64,000 nucleotides of DNA, taken from positions 42,118-106,117 of the forward strand of contig NZ_JAYXIH010000011.1 in assembly GCF_036016755.1 (NCBI RefSeq), read 5' to 3'. This document shows, piece by piece, positions 8,658 through 17,139 of the stretch. The stretch's first letter is position 1. The number at the start of each line of letters is the position of its first letter. The notes below the pieces were generated by a model. That model saw only the letters and a program-made list of their open reading frames with translations, did no database searches and was not told the DNA's origin. A program made the position numbers and the translations under genes. Source of the stretch: Aurantimonas coralicida_A (GTDB lineage Bacteria > Pseudomonadota > Alphaproteobacteria > Rhizobiales > Rhizobiaceae).

Positions 8658-9164
8658 ATGATGAGACGCAATTTTCTGCTGAGCACCGCGGCGATGGCCG
8701 CGACGGCCATCGGCGGCGGTCTGTTTTTCGGCTCGCGCGCGAAAAGCCGCGAAGCGGCGTTTCCGGTATCGCTGACCCCGGACGAGTGGCGCGCCAAGCT
8801 GACGCCGGAACAGTTTGCCGTGCTGCGTGAGGAATCGACCGAGCGCCCCTTCACCAGCCCGCTCAACGACAACAAGCAGGCTGGCGTCTATGCCTGCGCC
8901 GGCTGCGATACGCCGGCATATTCCTCGGCGAACAAGTATGATTCCAAGACCGGTTGGCCGAGCTTTTGGGCGCCGCTGTCGGCGTCGGCGATCGGCACCA
9001 GGACGGACTACGCGCTGATCTATCCGCGAACCGAAGTCCACTGCGCCACCTGCGGCGGGCATTTCGGCCATATCTTCGACGATGGTCCGGCGCCGACTGG
9101 CAAGCGGCATTGCCTGAACGGCGTGGCGCTAGCCTTCAAGCCGGGCGCGACCACCGCCTCCTGA
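8658..9164 (+). CDS. msrB: Exported methionine-R-sulfoxide reductase MsrB
   Basis: It reduces methionine-R-sulfoxide in proteins. 168 residues: a Tat-like signal (MMRRNFLLSTAAMAATA) and an SelR/MsrB domain. The zinc cysteines CAGC and CATCGGH and the catalytic Cys in GKRHCLNGVAL are all present. Most MsrBs are cytosolic, so the twin-arginine leader suggests a periplasmic form. The ATG at 8658 follows AGGGAG closely; a GTG-type extension from 8628 is unnecessary. It follows the fasciclin gene in the same direction but after a hairpin. Confidence 0.92.
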   Translation: MMRRNFLLSTAAMAATAIGGGLFFGSRAKSREAAFPVSLTPDEWRAKLTPEQFAVLREESTERPFTSPLNDNKQAGVYACAGCDTPAYSSANKYDSKTGWPSFWAPLSASAIGTRTDYALIYPRTEVHCATCGGHFGHIFDDGPAPTGKRHCLNGVALAFKPGATTAS

Positions 9165-9193
9165 CCCGACGGGCAGGTTCGACTGGACAAGCC

Positions 9194-9222
9194 AACGGCG
9201 GCCTGGCTCGGGTCGCCGTTTT
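9194..9222 (+). terminator. Probable msrB terminator
   Basis: A 7-base stem, AACGGCG (9194-9200) with CGCCGTT (9214-9220), is followed by TTCC, 30 bases after the msrB stop. Confidence 0.45.
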
Positions 9223-9355
9223 CCGTTTGGCAAGGAAACGGTGCCAGTATCGTGACATCCACGGCACCGGCGCGATGGATTGAATGGCCGGACAGGCGAC
9301 GCCATATGGAGAAGTGAAAGCCGGAGAAGGTGCCGCTAAAGGGCCATCTCCCAGA

Positions 9356-9376
9356 AAGTCGCTTCTTGAAGGACTT
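9356..9376 (+). promoter_or_regulatory. ROSE-like RNA thermometer hairpin masking the hsp20 Shine-Dalgarno
   Basis: AAGTC (9356-9360) pairs with GACTT (9372-9376) and CTT (9362-9364) with AAG (9369-9371), leaving G9361 bulged and a CTTG loop. The 3' arm contains the Shine-Dalgarno AAGGA (9369-9373), and the 5' arm contains TCGCT, which matches the ROSE consensus U(U/C)GCU that pairs with the ribosome binding site. ROSE elements precede small heat-shock genes of rhizobia. The assignment is by hand-drawn pairing only. Confidence 0.6.
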
Positions 9377-9385
9377 GGCAGACCG

Positions 9386-9820
9386 ATGAGCCGTATGACG
9401 CCGTTTTCCAGCCCGCTTCTGCTTGGCTTCGACAGTGTCGAAAAGACCCTTGAGCGGATTGTTAAGGCTGGCGACGGCTACCCGCCCTATAATATCGAAC
9501 GTATCCGGCCTGGCAAGGACGGTGAGATATGCGACGACCTGATCCGCATTACCCTTGCGGTCGCCGGTTTCAGGCCGGAGGAGTTGGAGGTCACGACCGA
9601 AGAGAACCAGCTTTTGATCCGCGGTCGCCAGAACGACGAGACCGAGCGCGAATATCTGCATCGCGGCATCGCCGCGCGGCAGTTTCAGAAATGCTTCCTG
9701 CTCGCGGACGGTATGCGGATCATCGGAGCGCGGTTGAAGAACGGGCTTTTGTTCATCGATCTGGCAAAGCCGGAGCCTGAGCGAATCGTTAAGAAGATCG
9801 AGATCGCGGTCGCCGACTGA
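9386..9820 (+). CDS. Small heat-shock protein, Hsp20/alpha-crystallin (IbpA-like)
   Basis: 144 residues: an ATP-independent holdase for unfolding proteins. The alpha-crystallin domain runs from about YNIERI to the end, with the conserved GxLxI-like GLLFIDL segment near the C-terminus. The ATG at 9386 gives MSRMTPFSSPLLLGFD, the usual start of rhizobial class A small Hsps, and uses the AAGGA buried in the upstream hairpin. An ATG at 9284 in the same frame would add 34 poorly conserved residues. The DUF1150 gene follows 35 bases later. Confidence 0.93.
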   Translation: MSRMTPFSSPLLLGFDSVEKTLERIVKAGDGYPPYNIERIRPGKDGEICDDLIRITLAVAGFRPEELEVTTEENQLLIRGRQNDETEREYLHRGIAARQFQKCFLLADGMRIIGARLKNGLLFIDLAKPEPERIVKKIEIAVAD

Positions 9821-9855
9821 CCGAGTATCGCGTAGCCTTTAAAGGAGACGGTGCC

Positions 9856-10110
9856 ATGACCGAACACCAGATTTCGACTGTCAGCGAGACCGATCTTGCC
9901 GCCATCGGCGAGGGCCACGTCGCGTATCTGCGCCAGATGACCTCGGACGAGATGCGCGCGCGGTTTCCCGCCGCGCAATCGATCCGCCCCGGGCTCAATC
10001 TGTGGGCCTTGTTCTCGGCCGACGGCACGCCGCTGGCGGTGTCCGACGACCGCGGCAGCATCCTGGCGAGCGCCAACGAAAACGAGTTGGAGACGGTCAG
10101 CCTCCACTGA
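9856..10110 (+). CDS. DUF1150 family protein
   Basis: An 84-residue acidic protein with the DUF1150 core (LRQMTSDEMRARFP, LWALFSADGTPLAVSDDR). Members are regularly found directly after an hsp20 gene in Hyphomicrobiales, as here, so a role with the small Hsp in heat stress is likely but undefined. AAGGAG lies 9 bases before the ATG. Confidence 0.9.
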   Translation: MTEHQISTVSETDLAAIGEGHVAYLRQMTSDEMRARFPAAQSIRPGLNLWALFSADGTPLAVSDDRGSILASANENELETVSLH

Positions 10111-10136
10111 CTGCAACGACCACGACGACAGATCAG

Positions 10137-10170
10137 GGCGACCATGCCGGACCGGCGTGGTCGCCTTTTT
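10137..10170. terminator. Terminator between DUF1150 and ptsN (convergent genes)
   Basis: A 12-base stem, GGCGACCATGCC with GGCGTGGTCGCC (one G-U pair), with a 5-base loop and a TTTTT tail on the plus strand. It lies between converging genes; the T-run serves the hsp20-DUF1150 transcript. Confidence 0.9.
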
Positions 10171-10188
10171 CGTGAGAGGTGGAGAAAA

Positions 10189-10653
10189 TCAGGCGGCGTT
10201 CTGCGCCGAGGCGCTGGTCATCAGCGCGTAGAGCGAACCGGCATCGCGCGCGTCGCGGATATTGGCGACGGTATCCCGATTGCGCAACAACCGCGCGACC
10301 TTGGACAGAGCCTTGAGATGGTCGGCACCCGACCCCTCCGGCGCGAGCAGCAGGAAGACGAGGTCGACCGGCTGGTCGTCGAGCGCGTCGAAATCGACCG
10401 GGCGCGTCAGCCGCGCGAAAACACCAACGATGTGATCGAGCGCCTGAAGCTTGCCATGCGGGATGGCGATGCCGTTGCCGACGCCGGTCGATCCGAGCTT
10501 TTCGCGCTGCAGGATGGTCTCGAACACCTCGCGCTCGGGCAGCCCCGTCAGCGACGCTGCTTTCTCGGCGAGTTCCTGAAGCACCTGTTTCTTCGATGTG
10601 GCCCGCAAGGCGGGCAGAATCGCCGCCGGTTCGATGAGCGTCTCGAAATCCAT
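10189..10653 (-). CDS. ptsN: PTS EIIA-Ntr regulatory protein
   Basis: 154 residues of the EIIA fructose/mannitol-type fold; the phospho-accepting His lies in GIAIPHGKL. EIIA-Ntr is the last acceptor of the nitrogen PTS and regulates potassium and nitrogen or carbon functions by protein contacts. The start MDFETLIEP at 10653 is preferred over the TTG/ATG-like extension to 10716. It follows hpf and rpoN on the same strand, the classical rpoN-hpf-ptsN order, and complements the HPr gene at the left edge. Confidence 0.95.
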   Translation of the reverse strand: MDFETLIEPAAILPALRATSKKQVLQELAEKAASLTGLPEREVFETILQREKLGSTGVGNGIAIPHGKLQALDHIVGVFARLTRPVDFDALDDQPVDLVFLLLAPEGSGADHLKALSKVARLLRNRDTVANIRDARDAGSLYALMTSASAQNAA

Positions 10654-10712
10654 CGCTGAGGTGCCTCTTGCTGCGGAGCGCGTCAACCTGAGCCTTGAAC
10701 CTTGCGCGGCGC

Positions 10713-11285
10713 TCAAGTGTCGCCAGCGTAGGTTGATGGATCCACCCAGCCGTAATTGCCGTCGGGTCGCCGGAAGACGATGTTGAGATCCCCGGATTTG
10801 GCATTGCGGAAGACCACGACCGGACCGTCCTGTCGGTCGAGTTCCATCACCGCGCCGGCGACCGAGTGCGTTCCGACCTTCAGCGTGGTTTCGGCGATGA
10901 TCGCCGGCGAGAAGTCCTCGGGAATTTCTTCCTCTTCATCTGGGATCGCCGCCATGACGGAGTAGGCCATGTCGCGGCCGTTGACGTGTGGGCGGTGATC
11001 CTTGAGCCGGCGCTTGTAGCGCCTGAGACGCTTCTCGATGCGCTCGGCGGCGTCGGCAAAGCTGGACTCTGGATCATGCGCCTCACCGGCGGCCTGGAAA
11101 ACCACGCCGGTGTCGAGGTGCAAGGTGCAATCGGACGAATAGCGGGCGGCGTTTTTCGAGATCACGACGGTGCCGGAGAAATTGCCGTCAAAATATTTGT
11201 CGACGGCTTCGCTCAGCCGTTCCTCGATCCGCGTCCGGAACGCCTCGCCGACGTCCATGTGCTTTCCCGATACACGAAGGCTCAT
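10713..11285 (-). CDS. hpf: Ribosome hibernation-promoting factor, long form
   Basis: 190 residues. The N-terminal domain (about 1-100) binds the 30S decoding region and the C-terminal domain (VVFRNAKSGDLNIVFRRPDGNYGWVDP) dimerises 70S ribosomes into 100S particles in stationary phase. The long form is usual in alphaproteobacteria. AGGAG precedes the ATG at 11285. It lies between rpoN and ptsN with a 59-base gap to ptsN. Confidence 0.96.
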   Translation of the reverse strand: MSLRVSGKHMDVGEAFRTRIEERLSEAVDKYFDGNFSGTVVISKNAARYSSDCTLHLDTGVVFQAAGEAHDPESSFADAAERIEKRLRRYKRRLKDHRPHVNGRDMAYSVMAAIPDEEEEIPEDFSPAIIAETTLKVGTHSVAGAVMELDRQDGPVVVFRNAKSGDLNIVFRRPDGNYGWVDPSTYAGDT

Positions 11286-11541
11286 GCTTGAAAGCTCCTG
11301 TGAGATGACCGTTTCGGCCTCTGGTGCCGGTCAAGTGAAACGCGCCGGGCGGGCGTTGGATGCCGTTTGGTCCGCAATTTTCACGCGGCGACGGTGCCGG
11401 ATCGCGCGGATCCGACTGAATTCACGAAGTGGCGCCTTCTAGGGATGAACGCCAAGACTGTCAACGCGGGGATCATGGCCCATCCCCCTTTCCGCAAAAG
11501 CCCGAGCATCCATCTGGTCTGCGCCACCCCGCGGTCCCTCG

Positions 11542-13053
11542 TCAAGAGGCCAGCCGCCGCGCGTTCATCTCGCGCCGACGCTGGATCGACGACGGAATGC
11601 CGAGCGCCTCGCGGTATTTCGCGACGGTTCGCCGCGCCAGATCGACGCCTTCCTTGTGAAGGATGGCGGCAATGTCGTCGTCGGACATGACCTTGCCCTG
11701 GCTTTCGGCGTCGATCAGCGCCCTGATTCGATGCTTGACCGTCTCGGCCGAATGGGCGTCGCCACCATGCGCCGAGGCGATTGCAACGGTGAAGAAGAAG
11801 CGCATCTCGAATGTGCCGCGTGGCGTCGCGATGAATTTTGACGCGGTGACCCGGCTGACGGTCGATTCATGCATGCCGATCGCTTCGGCGACCGCCATCA
11901 GCGTCATCGGCTTCAGCCCCTTAATTCCATGGGTCAAAAACCCGTCCTGGCGGCGCACGATCTCGCTCGCGACCTTGACGATCGTCTTGGCCCGCTGGTC
12001 GAGCGAGCGCACCAGCCAGTTGGCCGATTGCTGGCATTCGCCGATGAAGGCGCGATCGTCATCCGACAGGCAGCCGCCGCGCACGGTGCGCAGATAGGCG
12101 TTGTCGACGAGCACACGGGGCAACGCGTCCGGGTTGAGTTCGACCCGCCAGCCGCCATCCGGCGCTTCGGTGACGATGACGTCGGGAATGAGGGTCTCGA
12201 AACCCTCATGATCGAAGGCGTGTCCGGGTTTGGGATCGAGGCCGCGGATCTCGGCGAGGATGTCCATCAGGCCGGCCTCGTCCTCGCCGGTGAGGCGTCG
12301 GAGCGCGGCGAAGTCGCGCCGGGCAAGCAGATCGAGATGGGCGAGAACGGTCCGCATGACCGGGTCGAACCGGCCCTGGCGTTGCAGCTGGAGCATCAGG
12401 CATTCGGCAAGATCGCGTGCGAACAGCCCGGGCGGCGTCGCTTCGCGCTGAAGGATCACGAGCGCCGCTTCGACGTCGGTCACCGCAACGCCGAGATCGG
12501 CGGCGAAACTCTCCGGGGTGATCCGCAAATAGCCGCACTCGTCGAGAAGCTCGATCATCGCCTCGCCGATCTTGCGCTCCAGGCCAGGCGCCAGCGCGTC
12601 GGCGACTTCACCGCGCGCGTGGGCGTGAAGGGACGGGCGGTTGTCCGCCAGGTCGTCGATGCCGAAATCGGAACCGGTCCCGATCAGGCGCGTCTCGCCG
12701 CGCAGGCTCGGGCCGGATTGCGCTGGCCTGTCGTCGCCGGCGTCATCGCGTCCTGAAAAGCCGCTCTCGAAGGCCGCGCCATCGCTCGCGGCGCCGGTCA
12801 AGCCGCCATGCTCCGGATCCTCGCCGGCGGCCTTGTCCGTATCGGCCGGATGGCCGTCCGGGCTCTCGGGCGCGGGCTCGTCCGGCGCGGCCGTATCGGC
12901 ATCCGTGATCAACGGATTGCGCTCCATCTCGGTCTCGACGAAGGCTTTCAGTTCGAGATGGCTGTATTGGAGCAGGCGAATCGATTGCAGCAGCTGGGGC
13001 GTCATCACCAGCGATTGCGTCTGCCGCATGTGCAGTTTGGCGGAAAGAGCCAT
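11542..13053 (-). CDS. rpoN: RNA polymerase sigma-54 factor
   Basis: 503 residues with all RpoN parts: the Gln/Leu-rich region I (LHMRQTQSLVMTPQLLQSIRLLQ), an acidic variable region at about 45-130, the core-binding domain, the HTH (MAVAEAIGMHESTVSRVT) and the C-terminal RpoN box (ARRTVAKYREALGIPSS). It directs transcription from -24/-12 promoters with enhancer-binding proteins. It is 180 bases from lptB, so a shared transcript is possible but not certain. Confidence 0.97.
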   Translation of the reverse strand: MALSAKLHMRQTQSLVMTPQLLQSIRLLQYSHLELKAFVETEMERNPLITDADTAAPDEPAPESPDGHPADTDKAAGEDPEHGGLTGAASDGAAFESGFSGRDDAGDDRPAQSGPSLRGETRLIGTGSDFGIDDLADNRPSLHAHARGEVADALAPGLERKIGEAMIELLDECGYLRITPESFAADLGVAVTDVEAALVILQREATPPGLFARDLAECLMLQLQRQGRFDPVMRTVLAHLDLLARRDFAALRRLTGEDEAGLMDILAEIRGLDPKPGHAFDHEGFETLIPDVIVTEAPDGGWRVELNPDALPRVLVDNAYLRTVRGGCLSDDDRAFIGECQQSANWLVRSLDQRAKTIVKVASEIVRRQDGFLTHGIKGLKPMTLMAVAEAIGMHESTVSRVTASKFIATPRGTFEMRFFFTVAIASAHGGDAHSAETVKHRIRALIDAESQGKVMSDDDIAAILHKEGVDLARRTVAKYREALGIPSSIQRRREMNARRLAS

Positions 13054-13229
13054 GAGACGCCGATATACTCACCTAGGTGTGGGCTGCTGCGATGGCGCGG
13101 TGCCCCGGCACCGCGCACGCGCCGCCCGGCACTTGCCCGCGAAAGCTGGACGGGCGGCAACCCTTGCCGCCTCATCAAAGCGGGTCGTCGCGTTCTTTGT
13201 CAATCGTCGCGCGGCGGCGCTGTCGCGGC

Positions 13230-14072
13230 TCAGAAGCTGAATTCGTTGCCGAGATAGAAGCGGCGCACATCGGCGTTGTCGACGATCTCCTGAGGCCGAC
13301 CGTGCGTCAGGACGGCGCCGGCGTGCATGATATAGGCGCGGTCGATCAGCCCCAGCGTCTCGCGGACGTTGTGATCGGTGATCAGCACGCCGATACCGCG
13401 CTTGGTCAGGTGCCGGACCAGCCCCTGAATGTCCGAGACGGCGATGGGGTCGACACCGGCGAAGGGTTCGTCGAGCAGCATGAAGGTCGGCTTGGAGGCA
13501 AGCGCGCGCGCGATCTCGCAGCGTCGGCGCTCGCCGCCGGAGAGCGAGGTCGAGGCCTGCTTGCGCAAATGACTGATGTTGAATTCCTCGAGCAGCGCAG
13601 TGAGCTCGCGCTCGCGGACTGCGCGATCGGGCTCGACCACCTCCAGAACGGCGCGAATATTGTCCTCGACCGACAGGCCGCGGAAGATCGAGGCCTCTTG
13701 GGGAAGATAGCCGATCCCCAGCCGTGAGCGCCGATACATCGGGACGCTGGTGATGTCGTGGCCGTCGAGGACGATGCGGCCGGCGTCGACGGGAACGAGC
13801 CCGGTGATCATGTAGAAGCAGGTCGTCTTGCCGGCGCCGTTCGGGCCGAGCAGGCCAACGGCTTCGCCGCGGCGCACGCCGAGCCGCACGTCGTCGACGA
13901 CGCGCCTGCCGCGGTAGGTCTTGGTCAGCCCCGTGGCATAGAGCGTCCCGACGGCGTCGTCGGGACGATCCTGACCCACCCCTTCTGGACCGGAAACGGC
14001 GTCGCCCTCGGCGGGCGAGCGGCGCCGAATCTGTGCCGACGTCCCGGATTCGGCGGTCGTTTGAAACTTCAC
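13230..14072 (-). CDS. lptB: LPS export ABC transporter ATPase LptB
   Basis: 280 residues; powers extraction of LPS from the inner membrane with LptFG. Walker A GPNGAGKTT, the signature LSGGERRRCEIARAL, Walker B FMLLDEPFAGVDP and the switch His (ITDHNV) are visible. About 40 poorly conserved residues precede the domain. The start is GTG at 14072 with GAGG 8 bases upstream. It follows lptA on the minus strand, as in other alphaproteobacteria. Confidence 0.95.
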   Translation of the reverse strand: MKFQTTAESGTSAQIRRRSPAEGDAVSGPEGVGQDRPDDAVGTLYATGLTKTYRGRRVVDDVRLGVRRGEAVGLLGPNGAGKTTCFYMITGLVPVDAGRIVLDGHDITSVPMYRRSRLGIGYLPQEASIFRGLSVEDNIRAVLEVVEPDRAVRERELTALLEEFNISHLRKQASTSLSGGERRRCEIARALASKPTFMLLDEPFAGVDPIAVSDIQGLVRHLTKRGIGVLITDHNVRETLGLIDRAYIMHAGAVLTHGRPQEIVDNADVRRFYLGNEFSF

Positions 14073-14104
14073 GCGTTCGACCTCAATGGCTCTACCAATC
14101 GCTG

Positions 14105-14704
14105 CTACTGGTCCGGCGTCAGCATCATTCGTACCCGGCCGCCACTGCCGCCACTGTCGCCATCACCGCAATTCGTGCTTTCGAGGCGGGCGAGACCCGT
14201 CTGCATCTGGATTGTCAGCCGGCAGCCCTCGGCGACGTTCTGACCCTGCGACAGGACGACGTTTCCGGTCATCACGACCACTTCGCTTTTCATATCGAAG
14301 GTCGCCTGTTCGGCGGTCGCGACCTGATCGGCGGATTTCACATAGACCTTCTCGCTCGCCTCCAGTCGCTCGATCTGGCTGGAACCGCCCGGCAGCGCGC
14401 TGGTGCCCGTTTTTCCGCCGGACGCTCCCTCCTGCGCCTTGGTATAGGAAACCACAAGCTTGCCGGTCCTCAGTTCCGTCTCGCCCTGCGACACCTGGAC
14501 ATTGCCGGTGAAGGTGGCGACCGCCTTGTTGTCATCGACGTCGAGCTGGTTCGACTCGATCGAGATCGGTTGGTCGCCATTGATCTGGAGGCCGGTGAAA
14601 CTCTCGCCGAGCCCCTGCTGCGCCGACACGGGCGCGGCGAAGATCAGGCTCGCGAACAGGGCGGCATACAAGGGAACCGCGCGGCCGAATTTTGACGATC
14701 GCAT
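14105..14704 (-). CDS. lptA: LPS transport periplasmic protein LptA (OstA family)
   Basis: 199 residues: a signal peptide (LYAALFASLIFAAPVSAQQ) then an OstA/LptA beta-jellyroll domain (ISIESNQLDVDDNKAVATFTGNV, VVVMTGNVVLSQGQNVAEG). It bridges the periplasm between LptC and LptD. Its ATG is 3 bases after the lptC stop, so the two are probably translationally coupled. Confidence 0.93.
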   Translation of the reverse strand: MRSSKFGRAVPLYAALFASLIFAAPVSAQQGLGESFTGLQINGDQPISIESNQLDVDDNKAVATFTGNVQVSQGETELRTGKLVVSYTKAQEGASGGKTGTSALPGGSSQIERLEASEKVYVKSADQVATAEQATFDMKSEVVVMTGNVVLSQGQNVAEGCRLTIQMQTGLARLESTNCGDGDSGGSGGRVRMMLTPDQ

Positions 14705-14707
14705 ATC

Positions 14708-15460
14708 TTACTCGTTTCTCGAGGCTTGTTCTTGACTATCGGAGGACGGGCCCGGATTGAGAACCATTTTAACGCGCCCGCCGAAGGAAAAGACCTTGCC
14801 TCCCTCCGATACGGTGAGCGTGTCCGAGCGAATGGTCTGGGCCGGGGTATCGATCGCGACGGGTCCCTCGCCGTCCAGGGTTCCTTCTGCGAGATCGATG
14901 TCGGCCGCCGCCAGATTGATCGAGATGCCGCTCGTCGTCTCGACGGTGATCCCGTCGCGGAGCTGCAATCTCTGGTTGGTTTGATCGTAGTTGCCCGATT
15001 CCGCCGTGATGTCGGCGGTTGTATCGTCATCGACGGAGACTGTGGCCTTCACCATTTCCAGATCGACACCGCCGCCGTTCAGTGACTGGATGGCGCGCTC
15101 GGCGACCAGATCGTAGGGCCGATTGCTGCTGTCGAGCCCCGACATGCGTGGCGCCTGCATCACCACCCGGCCGTCAGAGATCGAGGTGTCGGCGACGGAA
15201 ACGTTGTCCGGCAGGCCGCGGGCCAGCCAGGTCACCGCGATTCCGAAGGCGACGATCAGCGCCGCGACCGCCGGCAGGCCGATCTTCAACACCCGCACGA
15301 GGCGCGAGTGCCGTCGTGCCCGCGCGAATTCCCGCTCGGTCCGCGTGCTCGCGCCGTGCCCGGTAGGCCTCGCCGGCGAGGCCATCAGCCTGGCTGCGCG
15401 CCTTCCGGTTGGGTTCGTGTCCACCGTCAATCGGGTCCTCTCCGTCCTGGCTCGGTCCAT
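14708..15460 (-). CDS. lptC: LPS export protein LptC
   Basis: A bitopic inner-membrane protein linking LptBFG to LptA. There is a cytoplasmic Arg-rich N-terminus of about 60 residues, one TM helix (IGLPAVAALIVAFGIAVTWLA) and a periplasmic LptC domain ending in VFSFGGRVKMVLNP. The ATG at 15460 gives 250 residues; the frame extends upstream to a TTG at 15508. The N-terminal tail is longer than in enteric LptC, and no clear Shine-Dalgarno settles the start. Confidence 0.88.
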   Translation of the reverse strand: MDRARTERTRLTVDTNPTGRRAARLMASPARPTGHGASTRTEREFARARRHSRLVRVLKIGLPAVAALIVAFGIAVTWLARGLPDNVSVADTSISDGRVVMQAPRMSGLDSSNRPYDLVAERAIQSLNGGGVDLEMVKATVSVDDDTTADITAESGNYDQTNQRLQLRDGITVETTSGISINLAAADIDLAEGTLDGEGPVAIDTPAQTIRSDTLTVSEGGKVFSFGGRVKMVLNPGPSSDSQEQASRNE

Positions 15461-15642
15461 CGACGCCCGCGATGCGCCTTGTCCAGACTTACGGCGATCC
15501 GACAGCAATACGGGCTTTTTGCGTCGAAGCCAAAAACTTGCCGTAAATTCTTAACCTGAGGGAATGAACGTTTCGTGTGGCTTCACAGGACGCGCGGTTC
15601 CGGCTAACCCTCGCCGCAACGCGCAATCCTATGGAGCCGTCC

Positions 15643-16626
15643 ATGTCCGCAACCGCCGAGGACCTGATCGATCGCCGTCGGCTGCGCCGCAAGCTGAGCT
15701 TCTGGCGCGTGGCGGCGGTGGTCGTCGTGGCGCTCGCCGCCCTCGCCGCCGCCGTTTTCTCCGGTTTTGACGGCGCCGCCACGTTTTCGTCGCGCGATCA
15801 GATCGCCAGAGTGGCGATCGAGGGCCTGATTACCGAAGACCTTGACCTTCTCGACCTTCTCGAAAAGGTCAAGGACGACGACGCGGTCAAGGCCGTGGTA
15901 CTGCGGATCGATTCGCCGGGTGGAACGACCGTGGGCGGCGAGGCGCTCTACGAAGCGGTGCGCGCCATCGCCGCCGTCAAGCCGGTGGCCGCCGAGGTCG
16001 GAACGCTCGCCGCCTCGGCCGGCTACATGATCGCTTCCGGCGCCGATCACATCGTCGCCCGGCGAACCTCCATCGTCGGCTCCATCGGGGTGATCTTCCA
16101 ATATGTCGATGCGTCCAAGCTGCTCGACACCATCGGCGTCGAGGTCAACGCGATCAAATCCTCCCCGATGAAGGCCGAGCCCTCGCCCTTCGCGCCCGCG
16201 CCGGAGGAGGCCAAGGCGATGATCCGCCGCCTGATCATGGACACCTACGAATGGTTCGTCGCGCTGGTCGCCGAACGGCGCGACATGAGTCTGTCCGAGG
16301 CGCGCGCGCTCGCCGACGGCTCGATCTTCACCGGCAGCCAGGGGCTCGAGCGCAAGCTGGTCGATGCGCTGGGCGGCGAAGCCGAGGTGCGGCGCTGGCT
16401 GGAGGATGATCGCGGTGTGACGAAGGGGCTCAAAATTGTCGAGCGGGAACCCGAGACCGAAGGCTATGCGTCGCTTTTTACCGCCGCCAGGGCGATGCTC
16501 TTCGGCGCCTTCGGCCTAGATCCTCGCGTCGCCTCGCTCGAAACCGCCCTTTTGCGCAAGGTCGGCCACCTTGACGGCATGGTGTCGCTCTGGCAGCCTT
16601 TGGATGGGCGCGCGCCACTGCGGTGA
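15643..16626 (+). CDS. sppA: Signal peptide peptidase SppA, 36K type
   Basis: 327 residues: an N-terminal membrane anchor (about 22-40) and one peptidase S49 domain. The nucleophile is Ser125 in TLAASAGYM and the general base Lys177 in KSSPMKAEPSPF, the Ser/Lys dyad of the short SppA form. It degrades signal peptides left in the membrane. The ATG at 15643 (MSATAEDLIDRRRLRRKL) has GGAG 7 bases upstream and matches rhizobial homologues; earlier in-frame starts at 15631 and 15577 are less likely. Confidence 0.94.
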   Translation: MSATAEDLIDRRRLRRKLSFWRVAAVVVVALAALAAAVFSGFDGAATFSSRDQIARVAIEGLITEDLDLLDLLEKVKDDDAVKAVVLRIDSPGGTTVGGEALYEAVRAIAAVKPVAAEVGTLAASAGYMIASGADHIVARRTSIVGSIGVIFQYVDASKLLDTIGVEVNAIKSSPMKAEPSPFAPAPEEAKAMIRRLIMDTYEWFVALVAERRDMSLSEARALADGSIFTGSQGLERKLVDALGGEAEVRRWLEDDRGVTKGLKIVEREPETEGYASLFTAARAMLFGAFGLDPRVASLETALLRKVGHLDGMVSLWQPLDGRAPLR

Positions 16627-16725
16627 AGTCGTGGAAATATTTGACGTTTCTCATTGCAAAACGGGACGCGCTGAGAGTTCGGCGGTCGGAAGCGACCGGG
16701 CCGGACACCAAGAGGGGAAAATCGC

Positions 16726-17007
16726 TTGATTAAGTCGGAACTCGTGCAGGCGATCGCCAGCCGCAACCCGCATCTCTACCAGCGCGACGTCGAGACGATC
16801 GTTAAGGCGATCTTCGACGAGATCACCGAGGCGCTGTGCGAGTCGAACCGGGTCGAACTGCGCGGTTTCGGAGCGTTCTCGGTGAAGAATCGCCCGCCCC
16901 GATCGGGCCGCAATCCGCGCACCGGCGAAGCGGTCGAGGTCGAGGAGAAATGGGTCCCGTTCTTCAAAGCCGGCAAGGAATTGCGCGAGCGCCTGAACGA
17001 GGAGTGA
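16726..17007 (+). CDS. ihfB: Integration host factor beta subunit
   Basis: 93 residues of the HU/IHF family, starting IKSELVQAIASRNP and containing the DNA-minor-groove arm with the intercalating Pro (FGAFSVKNRPPRSGRNPRTGE). With IhfA it bends DNA at sigma-54 promoters and other sites. The start codon is TTG at 16726, supported by the conserved MIKSEL start of the family and AGAGGGG upstream. It is followed by the LapA-like gene. Confidence 0.96.
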   Translation: MIKSELVQAIASRNPHLYQRDVETIVKAIFDEITEALCESNRVELRGFGAFSVKNRPPRSGRNPRTGEAVEVEEKWVPFFKAGKELRERLNEE

Positions 17008-17139
17008 GGCAGGCGTCGACCGCGATACCCGTCAGAATGATTGACGCATCCGGTTTGGCGCCCATTTTCAAACGATGACAAGGCCCGCGGATGCCGGTGC
17101 AGGGGCGCCGCAGCCGACAGAGGTCCGAGGCGTAGGCGC

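Noticed and set aside
13095..13116. Perfect hairpin GCGCGGTGCC/GGCACCGCGC between lptB and rpoN as a terminator
   Set aside because: The loop is only two bases and there is no T-run on either strand; it could be chance in GC-rich DNA.
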